DNA from: an uncultured Trueperaceae bacterium
GTDB lineage: Bacteria; Deinococcota; Deinococci; Deinococcales; Trueperaceae
Assembly: GCA_937911855.1 (NCBI GenBank)
Contig: CALDPK010000217.1
Location: 1 to 12,997 of the forward strand
Direction of reading: 5' to 3'
DNA length: 12,997 nt
The notes below the pieces were generated by a model. It was given only the letters and a program-made list of their open reading frames with translations. It made no database searches and had not been told where the DNA came from. The position numbers were made by a program, and so were the translations under genes. Below are positions 1 through 7,769 of this stretch, piece after piece; the stretch's first letter is position 1, and each line of letters begins with the position of its first letter.

Positions 1-400
1 TGCGGGCGGATTCCGCGGTGGCGAGGGTCGGCCGGTCGCGACCCATCATCCGATCGAGGCTGAGCGCGCCCGCGCCGCTGGCCGCGAGGAAGAGGAAGAC
101 GAAGCAGTAGAGCACGGCCAGCTCGCCCCCGTTCTGGATCGGGACGGGCCCGCTGGGCAGGTGGGCCATGAAGTACGCGACGGCCATCTCGCCTGCCAGG
201 ATGAAGGCGACCGGGCGCGTGAACAGACCGAGGACGATGAGGAGCCCACCGAAGGTCTCGAGGATCCCCGCCAGGCCCATCATCGAGAAGATGTCGACTC
301 CCGCGCCCGATCCACCGGCGCCTCCGAACCAGCCGAACAGCTTCTGGAAGCCGTGCAGGGAGAACGCGACACCGACCAGGACGGCGACCAGTACCTGACC
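1..400 (-). CDS. DoxX family membrane protein, partial at both ends
   Basis: Reading the minus strand from 400 down to 2 gives 133 codons without a stop. The product is clearly a DoxX-family integral membrane protein. It has the family signature HGFQKLFGWFGG near its N-terminus, then a helix around GLAGILETFGGLLIVLGLF, a helix around VAFILAGEMAVAYFMAHLP, and a last helix around LAVLYCFVFLFLAASGAG followed by LSLD. DoxX proteins are small four-helix membrane proteins linked in some organisms to thiosulfate/quinone oxidation or redox homeostasis; the specific role here is unknown. The first 5 to 15 residues and the start codon are missing, because upstream of about base 400 the same frame runs into the antisense of glutamate dehydrogenase. 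The 3' end leaves the window. Glycine codons are mixed (9 of 22 are GGC by hand count), unlike the strongly GGC-biased genes downstream. This suggests another genome or a recent acquisition. Confidence 0.85.
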
Positions 401-402
401 AT
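380..402. other. Chimeric junction between DoxX and glutamate dehydrogenase
   Basis: DoxX homology on the minus strand runs up to about base 395-400 and glutamate dehydrogenase homology on the plus strand begins at about base 392 (YLTITENSGLGIL). Both genes are broken here: DoxX loses its N-terminus and the dehydrogenase loses about its first 250 residues. No intergenic sequence, repeat or transposase lies between them. The exact breakpoint cannot be placed closer than about 20 bp. A chimeric read or contig join is the simplest explanation; a genuine inversion or deletion is the alternative. Confidence 0.75.
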
Positions 403-3400
403 CACGGAGAACAGCGGCCTGGGCATCCTGACTGACGCCTCGCGCAGCGCCTACGCCCAGCCCGTGAAACTCAGCGAGATCAAGCCCGGCCTGCGCTCGC
501 GCATAACCGGCGGCAACCCGCTGCTGGTCACCAAAGCCAACGCCGAAAGCACCGTGCACCGCCCGGTGCGCATGGACTACATCGGCGTCAAGAAACTCGC
601 TGAGGGCGGCACTTACGTCGGCGAGCGCCGCTTCCTGGGTCTGTTCACCAGCAAGGCACTCAGCACACCCGTCAGCCTGATCCCGATTCTGCGCCGCAAA
701 CTCCGCCAGGTGCTGGAACTCGACGGCGCCAGCAGCGGCTCGCACGATTACAAGCAGATAGTCAGCATCTTCGACAGCCTGCCGCGCGAGGAACTCTTCT
801 GGAACGACGCGGAGCAGCTGCAGGCCGACATCCGCACCATCATGACGATGGACGAGGAACGGACCGTCCGGCTGTCAGTCCGTGCCGACCCCATGGACCG
901 CGGCGTGGGCGTGATCGTCATCATGCCGCGCGACCGCTTCAGCGCCAACGTCAGGCGGCGCGTGCAGCGCTTCCTGAGCAGCGCACTGAAAGCCAGCCAC
1001 GTCGACTACCGCCTCACCATGGGCGAGGACGAAGGCCAGGCGCGCCTGCACTTCTTCTTCACCACCGACCTGGTGGCTGCCGACGTGGACGCCCGGGGAC
1101 TCGAGAAGCACGTCACCGACCTGAGCCGCAGCTGGAGCGAAGACCTGCGCGAACGCCTCATCGAGAAGTACGGCCGCATCGAAGGCCGCTACCTGGCGCG
1201 CCGTTACACCGACGCGTTCGACGAGCGCTTCATCGCCGACTCCACCGCCGTGAAGGCACTGAGCGACATCACCGAGCTTGAAGAGCTCGAGGCAGGCCGC
1301 TTCCGCGTGCGCCTGCAGGAGAGCAGCTCCCGCAGGCACGCCGGGGCCGGCATGCTGCGCATCTACCACGAAGGCCGCGGCCTGGTCCTGTCCGAAGTGC
1401 TGCCGCAGCTGGAGAACGCCGGCCTGCACGTCCTGGAGCAGACGTCCTACCAGGTGAAGATCGGCGAACGCGAACTGGTCATCGAAAGCTTCCAGGTCAG
1501 GCCGCAGCACGGCGGCAGCCTGCCCAGCCATGAAGCCGCCAGCCGCCTGACCGCCGGCCTGGAGGAGCTGCTGCAGGGTGAAGCTGAAGACGACCGTCTC
1601 AACGCGCTGCTGCTGAGCACCCCGCTCGACCTGCGGCAGATCTCGCTGCTGCGCGCCTACGCCATGTACTACGCGCAGGTCAGCGCCGCCACCAGCCGCA
1701 GCTTCCTGGAGTCAACGCTCGTCGCCCACCCCATCGCAGCTGAAGCCATCTGGAATTACTTCGCCGCCCGCTTCGACCCGGCCAGCGGCGAAAGCCTCGA
1801 GGGCCGTTCAGGCAGGCTGAAGCAGCTGAGCGAAGACTTCATGGCGACCCTCGCTGACGTGACGCTGCTTTCCGAGGACACCGCGCTGCGAGGCATCTTC
1901 AACCTGGTGGAATCGACCGTCCGCACCAGTTACTTCCTGGGCCTGCCGCGCATCTCGATGAAGATCGACTCGCACAAGGTCAGCCAGATGCCCGACCCGC
2001 GGCCCCTGTACGAGATCGCCGTCTGGTCACCCGGCGTTGAAGGCACGCACCTCCGCGGCGGCATGGTCGCCCGGGGCGGCATCCGCTGGTCCGACCGGGC
2101 TGACGATTTCCGCAGCGAAGTGCTGGGCCTCATGAAGACCCAGATGACCAAGAACGCCGTCATCGTGCCCGTCGGCTCCAAGGGCGGCTTCGTGGTCAAA
2201 CGCGAACCGCAGGACCGTGCCGAGCTGCGCCAGTACGTGAAAGAGCAGTACCAGACGTACATCCGCGGCCTCCTGGACCTGACCGATAACGTCAAAGACG
2301 GCCATGTCGTCCAGCCCGAAGGCCTGGTCATCTGGGACGGGCCGGACACCTACATGGTCGTCGCAGCTGACAAGGGTACCGCCACCTTCTCGGACGTGGC
2401 CAACGCCACCGCAGCCGAGTACGATTACTGGCTCGGTGACGCCTTCGCCTCGGGCGGTTCGCACGGTTACGACCACAAGTCGCAGGGCATCACCGCCCGC
2501 GGCGCCTGGCAGACCGTGTCGCGCCACTTCCGTGAACTCGGCATCGACGTGAAGAACGACGAGTTCACGGCCGCCGGCATCGGCGACATGGCCGGCGACG
2601 TGTTCGGCAACGGCATGCTCTACACCGACAAGCTGCGCCTGCAGGCAGCCTTCAACCACCTGCATATCTTCCTGGACCCCAACCCGGACGCTGCGGCCGG
2701 CTTCGTTGAGCGCCAGCGCCTGTTCACCACCCCCGGCAGCAGCTGGACTGATTACGACCGCTCGCTCATCTCCGAAGGTGGCGGCGTGTTCGACCGCTCC
2801 GCCAAGTCGATCAGCCTGAGCCCGCAGGTTCGCGCGATGCTCGACGTGGACGCTGAGCACTTAAGCGGCCAGGAGCTCATCCGCGCCATCCTGCGCATGC
2901 CCGTCGACCTGCTCTGGAACGGCGGCATCGGCACCTACGTCAAGGCCAGCAGCGAAAGCCACGGCGACGCGCGCGACGCGGCCAACGACGCAGTGCGCGT
3001 CGACGGCGCCGAGCTGCGCGCCCGGGTGGTGGGCGAAGGCGGCAACCTGGGCTTCACCCAGCTGGGCCGCATCGAGTACGCCCGGGGTGGCGGCAACATC
3101 AACACCGACGCCATCGACAACTCCGGTGGAGTGGACCTGTCAGACCACGAGGTCAACATCAAGATCCTGCTGCAGGAAGCGATGGCCGACAGCCAGCTGA
3201 CGTTGGAGCAGCGCAACGTGCTGCTGGAAGAGATGACACCCGACGTGGTGCAGCTGGTACTGAACAACAACTACAGCCAGTCGCTGGCGCTCAGCATGGC
3301 CGTGCCGCGCAGCAGGGAAGACCTGCAGCTGTTCAGCACCCTGCAGGATTATCTGTCCGAGCGCGGCGACCTGGACCCCCGGGTCGAGTACCTGCCCACG

Positions 3401-4456
3401 GCCCGCCAGCTGCAGGAGCTGCAGCGCGCCGGCCTGGGTTACAGCCGCCCCGAGCTGGCGGTGCTGCTCGCCTACGTGAAGATGGGCCTGTACCGCCGCC
3501 TGCTCGAAACCGACCTGACCGACGAACCGCACTTCGAGCACTACCTGCTCGAGTACTTCCCGGACGTGCTCGTCGAACGGTTCCCAGAAGCCACCCGCAA
3601 CCATTCGCTGCGGCGCGAGATCACCGCCACCCAGTTCACCAACCGGGTTGTCGACCTGCTCGGCATCAGTTTCGTGCACCGCCTGCTGCGGGACACGGGC
3701 GCGACGCCAGTTGAGGTCATCCGCGCCTCGCTCATCTCGCTCGAGATCATGCAGGCCGACAGCTTCGTGGAGCAGGTGTTCGCACTCGACAACAAGGTGC
3801 CTGCCGAAGTGCAGTACCGCCTGCTCGGTGAGCTGGTCGGTGCAGTAGACGGCCTGGTGCAGTGGATGATCCTCTCTGACCTGGGCAAGGTGCCGGTAGC
3901 GGAGTTCGTCAGCACCTACCAGGAACCGCTGCAGCACCTGCAGGGCAGCCTGCCGGACCTGCTGGAGGGTTCGCCGGCAGAGCGGTTCCATGCGAACGCG
4001 ACGGCCTTCGAAGCACTCGGCGTGCCCGCGGGCCTGGCGCGAATGGCCGCCACCTACGATTTCCTGCCTGCGAGCGTCGGCGCCATCGAGGTCAGCCGGG
4101 CCGCCGGCCTGGAACTGAGTGAGGCCGCCAGCCGTTTCTACGACCTGGGCGAGCGCCTGTCACTCGGCCTGCTGCGCGACCTGCTGAACGAGATGGACAA
4201 GCCCGGCAAGTGGGAGAAGATCGGCACGGGCGGCCTGATCATGGACCTGCGCAGCAGCCAGCGGGAACTCACCCTGGCGGCTGTGCGGGCGGGAGCGACC
4301 GACATGACGAAATTCCTGGAGCAGTTCGGGCCGGAACTCGCGCGCTACGACGGCGCCATCGCCGAGATACGTGCCGACGGGCTCGACTTCGCCAGCGGCA
4401 GCGTCATCGTGCGTTTCCTGGAAACGCTTCAGAACGAGGCGCTGCGCCCGACCTGA
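392..4456 (+). CDS. gdhB: NAD-specific glutamate dehydrogenase, large (180-kDa class) type, 5'-truncated
   Basis: This enzyme oxidatively deaminates glutamate to 2-oxoglutarate and ammonium with NAD+, in the cytoplasm, for amino-acid catabolism. About 1354 residues remain. The family is usually near 1600, so the N-terminal regulatory (ACT-containing) part is cut. The surviving part opens with the conserved SGLGIL and LVTKANAESTVHRP blocks (about 410-580). The catalytic core follows, with ARGGIRWSDRADDFRSEV (2068-2121) and VGSKGGF, whose lysine is at 2180-2182. Next come GIGDMAGDVFGNG (2576-2614), GGIGTYVKA (about 2921-2947), GEGGNLGFTQLGRIEY (from 3032) and INTDAIDNSGGVDLSDHEVN (about 3098-3157). 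The frame stays open back to an ATG at 161, but the 77 residues from 161 to 391 are antisense to DoxX and do not belong to the enzyme, so that start is false. The stop TGA at 4454-4456 lies 3 bp from the convergent hemW stop. Confidence 0.93.
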   Translation, partial: YLTITENSGLGILTDASRSAYAQPVKLSEIKPGLRSRITGGNPLLVTKANAESTVHRPVRMDYIGVKKLAEGGTYVGERRFLGLFTSKALSTPVSLIPILRRKLRQVLELDGASSGSHDYKQIVSIFDSLPREELFWNDAEQLQADIRTIMTMDEERTVRLSVRADPMDRGVGVIVIMPRDRFSANVRRRVQRFLSSALKASHVDYRLTMGEDEGQARLHFFFTTDLVAADVDARGLEKHVTDLSRSWSEDLRERLIEKYGRIEGRYLARRYTDAFDERFIADSTAVKALSDITELEELEAGRFRVRLQESSSRRHAGAGMLRIYHEGRGLVLSEVLPQLENAGLHVLEQTSYQVKIGERELVIESFQVRPQHGGSLPSHEAASRLTAGLEELLQGEAEDDRLNALLLSTPLDLRQISLLRAYAMYYAQVSAATSRSFLESTLVAHPIAAEAIWNYFAARFDPASGESLEGRSGRLKQLSEDFMATLADVTLLSEDTALRGIFNLVESTVRTSYFLGLPRISMKIDSHKVSQMPDPRPLYEIAVWSPGVEGTHLRGGMVARGGIRWSDRADDFRSEVLGLMKTQMTKNAVIVPVGSKGGFVVKREPQDRAELRQYVKEQYQTYIRGLLDLTDNVKDGHVVQPEGLVIWDGPDTYMVVAADKGTATFSDVANATAAEYDYWLGDAFASGGSHGYDHKSQGITARGAWQTVSRHFRELGIDVKNDEFTAAGIGDMAGDVFGNGMLYTDKLRLQAAFNHLHIFLDPNPDAAAGFVERQRLFTTPGSSWTDYDRSLISEGGGVFDRSAKSISLSPQVRAMLDVDAEHLSGQELIRAILRMPVDLLWNGGIGTYVKASSESHGDARDAANDAVRVDGAELRARVVGEGGNLGFTQLGRIEYARGGGNINTDAIDNSGGVDLSDHEVNIKILLQEAMADSQLTLEQRNVLLEEMTPDVVQLVLNNNYSQSLALSMAVPRSREDLQLFSTLQDYLSERGDLDPRVEYLPTARQLQELQRAGLGYSRPELAVLLAYVKMGLYRRLLETDLTDEPHFEHYLLEYFPDVLVERFPEATRNHSLRREITATQFTNRVVDLLGISFVHRLLRDTGATPVEVIRASLISLEIMQADSFVEQVFALDNKVPAEVQYRLLGELVGAVDGLVQWMILSDLGKVPVAEFVSTYQEPLQHLQGSLPDLLEGSPAERFHANATAFEALGVPAGLARMAATYDFLPASVGAIEVSRAAGLELSEAASRFYDLGERLSLGLLRDLLNEMDKPGKWEKIGTGGLIMDLRSSQRELTLAAVRAGATDMTKFLEQFGPELARYDGAIAEIRADGLDFASGSVIVRFLETLQNEALRPT

Positions 4457-4459
4457 AGT

Positions 4460-5647
4460 TCAGCTGAGGGAAGAGAAAAGCTGCTGCGCCGTTTCGCGAT
4501 CCGCGAAGAAACGGCGCAGCACTGCGTTGAGCCGCACCAGACCGTCGCCCGTTGCCTTGAGGTTATCGCCGCTTAGTTCCAGCAGCCCGTGGCCGCTGAG
4601 CTCATCCAGTGCGCCAGCGAACACCACGCGGGGGTCGGCGCCACCGCGGGCTGTCAGCGCCTGCAGGTCCAGGCCTTCGCGGGTGCGCAGGCTGGTCATG
4701 AGCGACTCGAGGCTGTGCTCCACCGCGTCCACTTCCTGGGTCTCATCGGGGCCACCCAGCAGCCACGCCTTGATGTGCGGGCGGGTGCGGCGCAGGCCCA
4801 CCAGGCCCGGGGCAGGCTCGAACGACGCCGCTGATGGTCCCAGTGCCAGGTAGTGCGCGCCACTCCAGTACACCTGGTTATGCAGCGACTCGAAACCGGG
4901 ACGGGCGTGATTGGAGACCTCGTAGCGCTCGAGGCCGTACCGCTCCAGCTGTTCCGCTGCCATGTCGAAGTCAGTGGCGGCCTGGTCCTCGTCCACCGTC
5001 ACCCCGCGCAGCGCGAAGGGCGTGAACGGTTCGATGGTCAGGCTGTAGACGCTGACGTGGTTCACGCCCGTGTCCGCCAGCTGCCTGATGTCGGCTTCGG
5101 CGTCCTGCCCCGGCACGGCGGTGATGATATCGGCGCTCACGTCGAAGCCGGCTTGGAGGGCCATCTCGACGGCAGCGCGACCCTGAGCCGCGTCGTGCAC
5201 GCGCCCCAGGAACTTCAGCGTGTCGTCAGACAGCGACTGCAGGCCGATCGACAGGCGGGTAACCCCCAGTTCGCGGAAGAACCGCAGCCGCCCGGCGTCG
5301 AACGTCAGCGGGTCTGCCTCCATGGTCACCTCTTCAGCGCCGGACAGATTCCAGTCGCGGTGGAGCATGGTGAAGATGCGGGTCAGTTCAGTGTCCTCGA
5401 GCATGGAGGGGGTGCCGCCGCCCAGGTAAACGGTGCGCATGTTCCTCTCATACTGCGTGCTCTGTTGCTGTGATTCCTGCTCAAGCCGGTCAAGGTATGA
5501 GGCGACAAGTCCGCCATGCCGTTTCATCTTGTGGAAATCGCAGTATGGACAGATACTCGGGCAGAATGGAACGTGCAGGTAAAGCGCTTCTGGAGGGACT
5601 GCAGGCACAACCGAGCTTAAGGCAGGTGTGAGATGCACTGCAAACAT
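4460..5647 (-). CDS. hemW: Radical SAM protein HemW (heme chaperone, HemN-like)
   Basis: This 395-residue protein belongs to the HemW branch of the coproporphyrinogen-dehydrogenase-like radical SAM family. HemW binds heme and a 4Fe-4S cluster and is thought to deliver heme to respiratory enzymes. LYLHVPFC leads into the cluster motif CPSICPYCDF (Cys 29, 33 and 36); the CDF ending is typical of HemW, whereas true HemN has a fourth cysteine (CxC). The SAM-binding GGGTPS is at residues 76-81, followed by RLSIGLQSLSDDTLKFLGRVHD, VSVYSLTIEPFTPF, and YEVSNHARPGFESLHNQVYW. After it, ALGPSAASF replaces the GxGAHG seen in E. coli and Bacillus HemW, so the usual His is absent. A winged-helix-like C-terminal domain follows. 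The ATG at 5645-5647 is the first plausible start, about 20 residues before the conserved LYLHVPF. No strong Shine-Dalgarno precedes it. Its last codons contain a terminator-like hairpin. Confidence 0.93.
   Translation of the reverse strand: MFAVHLTPALSSVVPAVPPEALYLHVPFCPSICPYCDFHKMKRHGGLVASYLDRLEQESQQQSTQYERNMRTVYLGGGTPSMLEDTELTRIFTMLHRDWNLSGAEEVTMEADPLTFDAGRLRFFRELGVTRLSIGLQSLSDDTLKFLGRVHDAAQGRAAVEMALQAGFDVSADIITAVPGQDAEADIRQLADTGVNHVSVYSLTIEPFTPFALRGVTVDEDQAATDFDMAAEQLERYGLERYEVSNHARPGFESLHNQVYWSGAHYLALGPSAASFEPAPGLVGLRRTRPHIKAWLLGGPDETQEVDAVEHSLESLMTSLRTREGLDLQALTARGGADPRVVFAGALDELSGHGLLELSGDNLKATGDGLVRLNAVLRRFFADRETAQQLFSSLS
4467..4521 (-). terminator. Rho-independent-like terminator inside the 3' end of hemW
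   Basis: A perfect 14-bp inverted repeat pairs 4482-4495 (TGCTGCGCCGTTTC) with 4508-4521 (GAAACGGCGCAGCA) across 12 nt; an inner GCG/CGC pair can extend the stem. On the minus strand the stem is followed within 1 nt by CTTTTCTCTT (4480-4471), a U-rich tail. The plus-strand side has no T run, so it should act only on hemW transcription. It lies wholly in hemW coding sequence: the hemW stop codon (4462-4460) is downstream of the tail. Confidence 0.6.
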
Positions 5648-5722
5648 GGTGTTGTTATGGCATCCTGTAGTTAAGGGGATTGCGCTGCCCTGATGCCGGC
5701 GCAGGAGGAGTGGGTTGAATAG
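5648..5722. promoter_or_regulatory. Divergent spacer between hemW and the SLH protein gene
   Basis: This 75-bp gap must carry the promoters for both hemW (leftward) and the SLH protein gene (rightward). It is locally less GC-rich at 5648-5680. I see no convincing -35/-10 pair in either direction. The rightward gene has AGGAGG at 5703-5708 with a second GGAG at 5707-5710. This is 12 to 14 nt before its ATG, slightly long but the only candidate ribosome binding site. Confidence 0.5.
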
Positions 5723-6709
5723 ATGAAAAAGAACCTGATGGGAGTAATCGCTGTGCTGGCCCTGATTTTCAGCGGCAACGCACTGGCCCAGTCAAGCAGC
5801 GGGCTGCCCACGGGGGCAACCCTGCCGGCCCCGGCCCAGTTCCAGGACCTGCACCCGGATCACTGGGCGGCGGACGCGATTACCAGGCTGACCGCACTGG
5901 GTGTCATAACGGGCTACCCGAACGGCACGTTCGGCGGTTCACGTGCCGCGACCCGTTACGAACTCGCGGTCGTCTCGGCCCGCTTGCTGGACCTGCTCAG
6001 CACCTCGATCACCGACCTGATAAGCGACCGCGATTTCCGGCGTGCAATCGAGGACGCCGCCACCAACCATGCCCGTCTGCTGCGGCTCGAGGAACTCGTG
6101 GAGAACGCAGCTGACAGCGAGTACATGTGGGAACTGGCCCAGCGGCTGGCGCAGGTAGAGGAGTACCTGAACGCGCAGGCTGGCGAGGACCTGTTCCCCG
6201 GCTTCGGCGGACTTGATGACACCGGTTTGCGATTGGGCGAGCGCGACCCACTGACCGATGAGGAGCTGGCAGTCATCTTGGCCCAGCTTGAAGAACAGCG
6301 CGCCTTGAGCATGTCGCAGTCGCAGCATTACTTCGGCGTGTACGCCGGCTACCCGGTGGCGGGCGGCCTGCACGTCGGCATGCGTGACCTCCTGACCGAA
6401 GGCCTTGGTGCACGCTTCGGAATCGGTTTCGCACTGCCCGGCGCTTTCGCCATGGAACTGGCCGTGCTGTACGGATTCGACGCCATCTTCGGTGACCCCG
6501 GCACAGCCCTCTACGTGGGCCCCGGCGTCCTGGCCCGCTTCGGTGGCGGCGAAACCGCCCTGGACTTAGAACTCATCCTCGGCCTCGAGTACAGCCTGCC
6601 CGACGGGCCTGCTTCCGTGTTCGGTGAGTTCGGCCCCGGTTTCACCCTGGCGCCCGAAGCCGGCAACGCCGGCCTCATCGCCCGCGTCGGCATGAACTAC
6701 GGCTTCTGA
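5723..6709 (+). CDS. Compact SLH-domain outer-membrane beta-barrel protein
   Basis: This 328-residue exported protein begins with a signal peptide (MKKNLMGVIAVLALIFSGNALA, likely cleaved before QSSS at residue 22/23). A single SLH domain follows at about residues 38-85, with the pattern FQDLHPDHWAADAI, LGVITGYPNGTF and ATRYELA. Next is a charged helical stretch, likely coiled coil, at about 90-155. The C-terminal third (about 203-328) is built of alternating Gly/aromatic strands (YFGVYAGYPVAGGLHVGM, RFGIGFALP and similar) and ends in NYGF. A terminal Phe is the usual outer-membrane-protein insertion signal. In Deinococcota and some other diderms, proteins of this plan (SlpA, OmpM-like) hold the outer membrane to the cell wall by SLH binding to a wall polymer. 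Those are usually much larger, so this looks like a mini version with perhaps an eight-stranded barrel. The tethering role is inferred from domain order. Confidence 0.85.
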   Translation: MKKNLMGVIAVLALIFSGNALAQSSSGLPTGATLPAPAQFQDLHPDHWAADAITRLTALGVITGYPNGTFGGSRAATRYELAVVSARLLDLLSTSITDLISDRDFRRAIEDAATNHARLLRLEELVENAADSEYMWELAQRLAQVEEYLNAQAGEDLFPGFGGLDDTGLRLGERDPLTDEELAVILAQLEEQRALSMSQSQHYFGVYAGYPVAGGLHVGMRDLLTEGLGARFGIGFALPGAFAMELAVLYGFDAIFGDPGTALYVGPGVLARFGGGETALDLELILGLEYSLPDGPASVFGEFGPGFTLAPEAGNAGLIARVGMNYGF

Positions 6710-6712
6710 CGC

Positions 6713-7762
6713 TTGGCCAGGCAACAGCAAGGCAGTGACCGTTACGAACTGGAGGCCCTGGAGGGCCTCCTTCCCCTTGCAGTACGCGAGCTGACGGAGC
6801 TCGGCTTCGGGCCGCTGACGACGTCCAGTGCGACTTCGGCTGATTTCCGCACGTCCTTGCCGCTTGCCAGAGTCTTCGGGCAGCTGGCCGGCCTGAAGCT
6901 GGCGGTAGCTGTTCACCTGCTGCTCGACTTCGACGTGCCGCGTCCCAAGGCGCTGCTCGGTGACCAGCACCTTCGCCGGCTCGTAACCTCGCTGAAGAAC
7001 GTGCACAGACTCGGCGGTCACGACGGCTTCCGCATCAGCGCAGCCGGTGCGGACAGCGCCGTGTTCCAGCGGCTCAGCCAGGAGATAAGCAGGCAGACCG
7101 GCCTGAAGCACGACCCTGAAGGCGGCGAACTGCTGCTGCGCGTCAGGCGGCAGAAGAACGCCTGGCAGGTGCTGATCCGCCTGACCGACCGGCCGCTGTC
7201 CGCGCGCGAGTGGCGCGTCTGCAACCGCGAAGGCGGACTGAACGCCAGCATCGCCAGCGCCATGAACCGGTTGCTGGTCGCAGGTCGCGACCCGGCTGGC
7301 AGCTACCTCAACGCCTTCTGCGGCTCAGGCACGCTGCTCGCCGAATGGCTCGGCGAACACCGGAGCGCTTCAGCGGCAGGCTTCGACCTCGAGCCCGCCG
7401 CAGTCGACTGTGCCAGGCAGAACCTGAGCTGGGCTGCACCCAGGGTCGAACTGTTCGAAGGTGACGCCAGCCGGCTGAACCTGCCCGGCGCGAGCCAGGA
7501 CTTCATCACAGCAGACCCGCCCTGGGGTGATGATGTGGGCTCGCACGCCGGCAACGCCGAGCTTTACCCGGCTTTCCTGCAGGAAGCACTGCGGCTCCTG
7601 AAACCCGGCGGACGGCTGGCACTGCTGAGCCACGAACTGAAACTCACCCGCCGCCTGCTGAAAGACCAGGCCGGTTTCGAAACGGTGACCGAGCTGCAGG
7701 TATGGCACGGCGGTCACCGGCCGGTCATCTGGATACTGCAGAAGCGCCCTGGGCAGGAGTAA
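6713..7762 (+). CDS. THUMP-domain class I SAM-dependent RNA (guanine-N2) methyltransferase
   Basis: This 349-residue protein resembles the Trm14/TrmN family, which methylates N2 of guanosine 6 in tRNA, and the related 23S rRNA enzyme RlmL. RYELEALEGLLPLAVRELTELGF at the N-terminus is the typical opening of these enzymes, followed by a THUMP-like RNA-binding region to about residue 165. The Rossmann fold carries SAM motif I LNAFCGSGT (199-207), an acidic GFDLEPAAV loop, and the catalytic DPPWG (268-272), a variant of the NPPY/DPPY motif of N-methyltransferases. A GGRLALLSHE strand and a C-terminal strand follow. The start is TTG at 6713. The preceding SLH-gene stop (6707-6709) is in the same frame, so no earlier start is possible, and the conserved N-terminus rules out a later one. 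There is no clear Shine-Dalgarno. The 3-bp spacing suggests co-transcription and translational coupling with the SLH gene. The exact RNA target is not certain. Confidence 0.85.
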   Translation: MARQQQGSDRYELEALEGLLPLAVRELTELGFGPLTTSSATSADFRTSLPLARVFGQLAGLKLAVAVHLLLDFDVPRPKALLGDQHLRRLVTSLKNVHRLGGHDGFRISAAGADSAVFQRLSQEISRQTGLKHDPEGGELLLRVRRQKNAWQVLIRLTDRPLSAREWRVCNREGGLNASIASAMNRLLVAGRDPAGSYLNAFCGSGTLLAEWLGEHRSASAAGFDLEPAAVDCARQNLSWAAPRVELFEGDASRLNLPGASQDFITADPPWGDDVGSHAGNAELYPAFLQEALRLLKPGGRLALLSHELKLTRRLLKDQAGFETVTELQVWHGGHRPVIWILQKRPGQE

Positions 7763-7769
7763 CAGGGCA

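Noticed and set aside
161..391. In-frame N-terminal extension of glutamate dehydrogenase from the ATG at 161
   Set aside because: These 77 codons are the antisense of a clear DoxX protein, and their translation (many Glu, Asp, Arg and His) resembles no part of a glutamate dehydrogenase.
875..3991. Long minus-strand open frames at 875-1531, 2027-2860 and 3140-3991
   Set aside because: They lie fully antisense to the well-conserved dehydrogenase and have the Val/Gln/Ala/Gly-rich make-up of GC-driven shadow frames, with no recognisable domain.
4853..5473. 206-codon plus-strand open frame opposite hemW
   Set aside because: It is the shadow of conserved HemW codons and has no motif or ribosome binding site.
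5723..7762. Possible stop-codon readthrough fusing the SLH protein and the methyltransferase
   Set aside because: The SLH protein ends in the Phe expected of an outer-membrane barrel and carries a signal peptide, while the methyltransferase must be cytoplasmic. A fusion makes no sense despite the shared frame.
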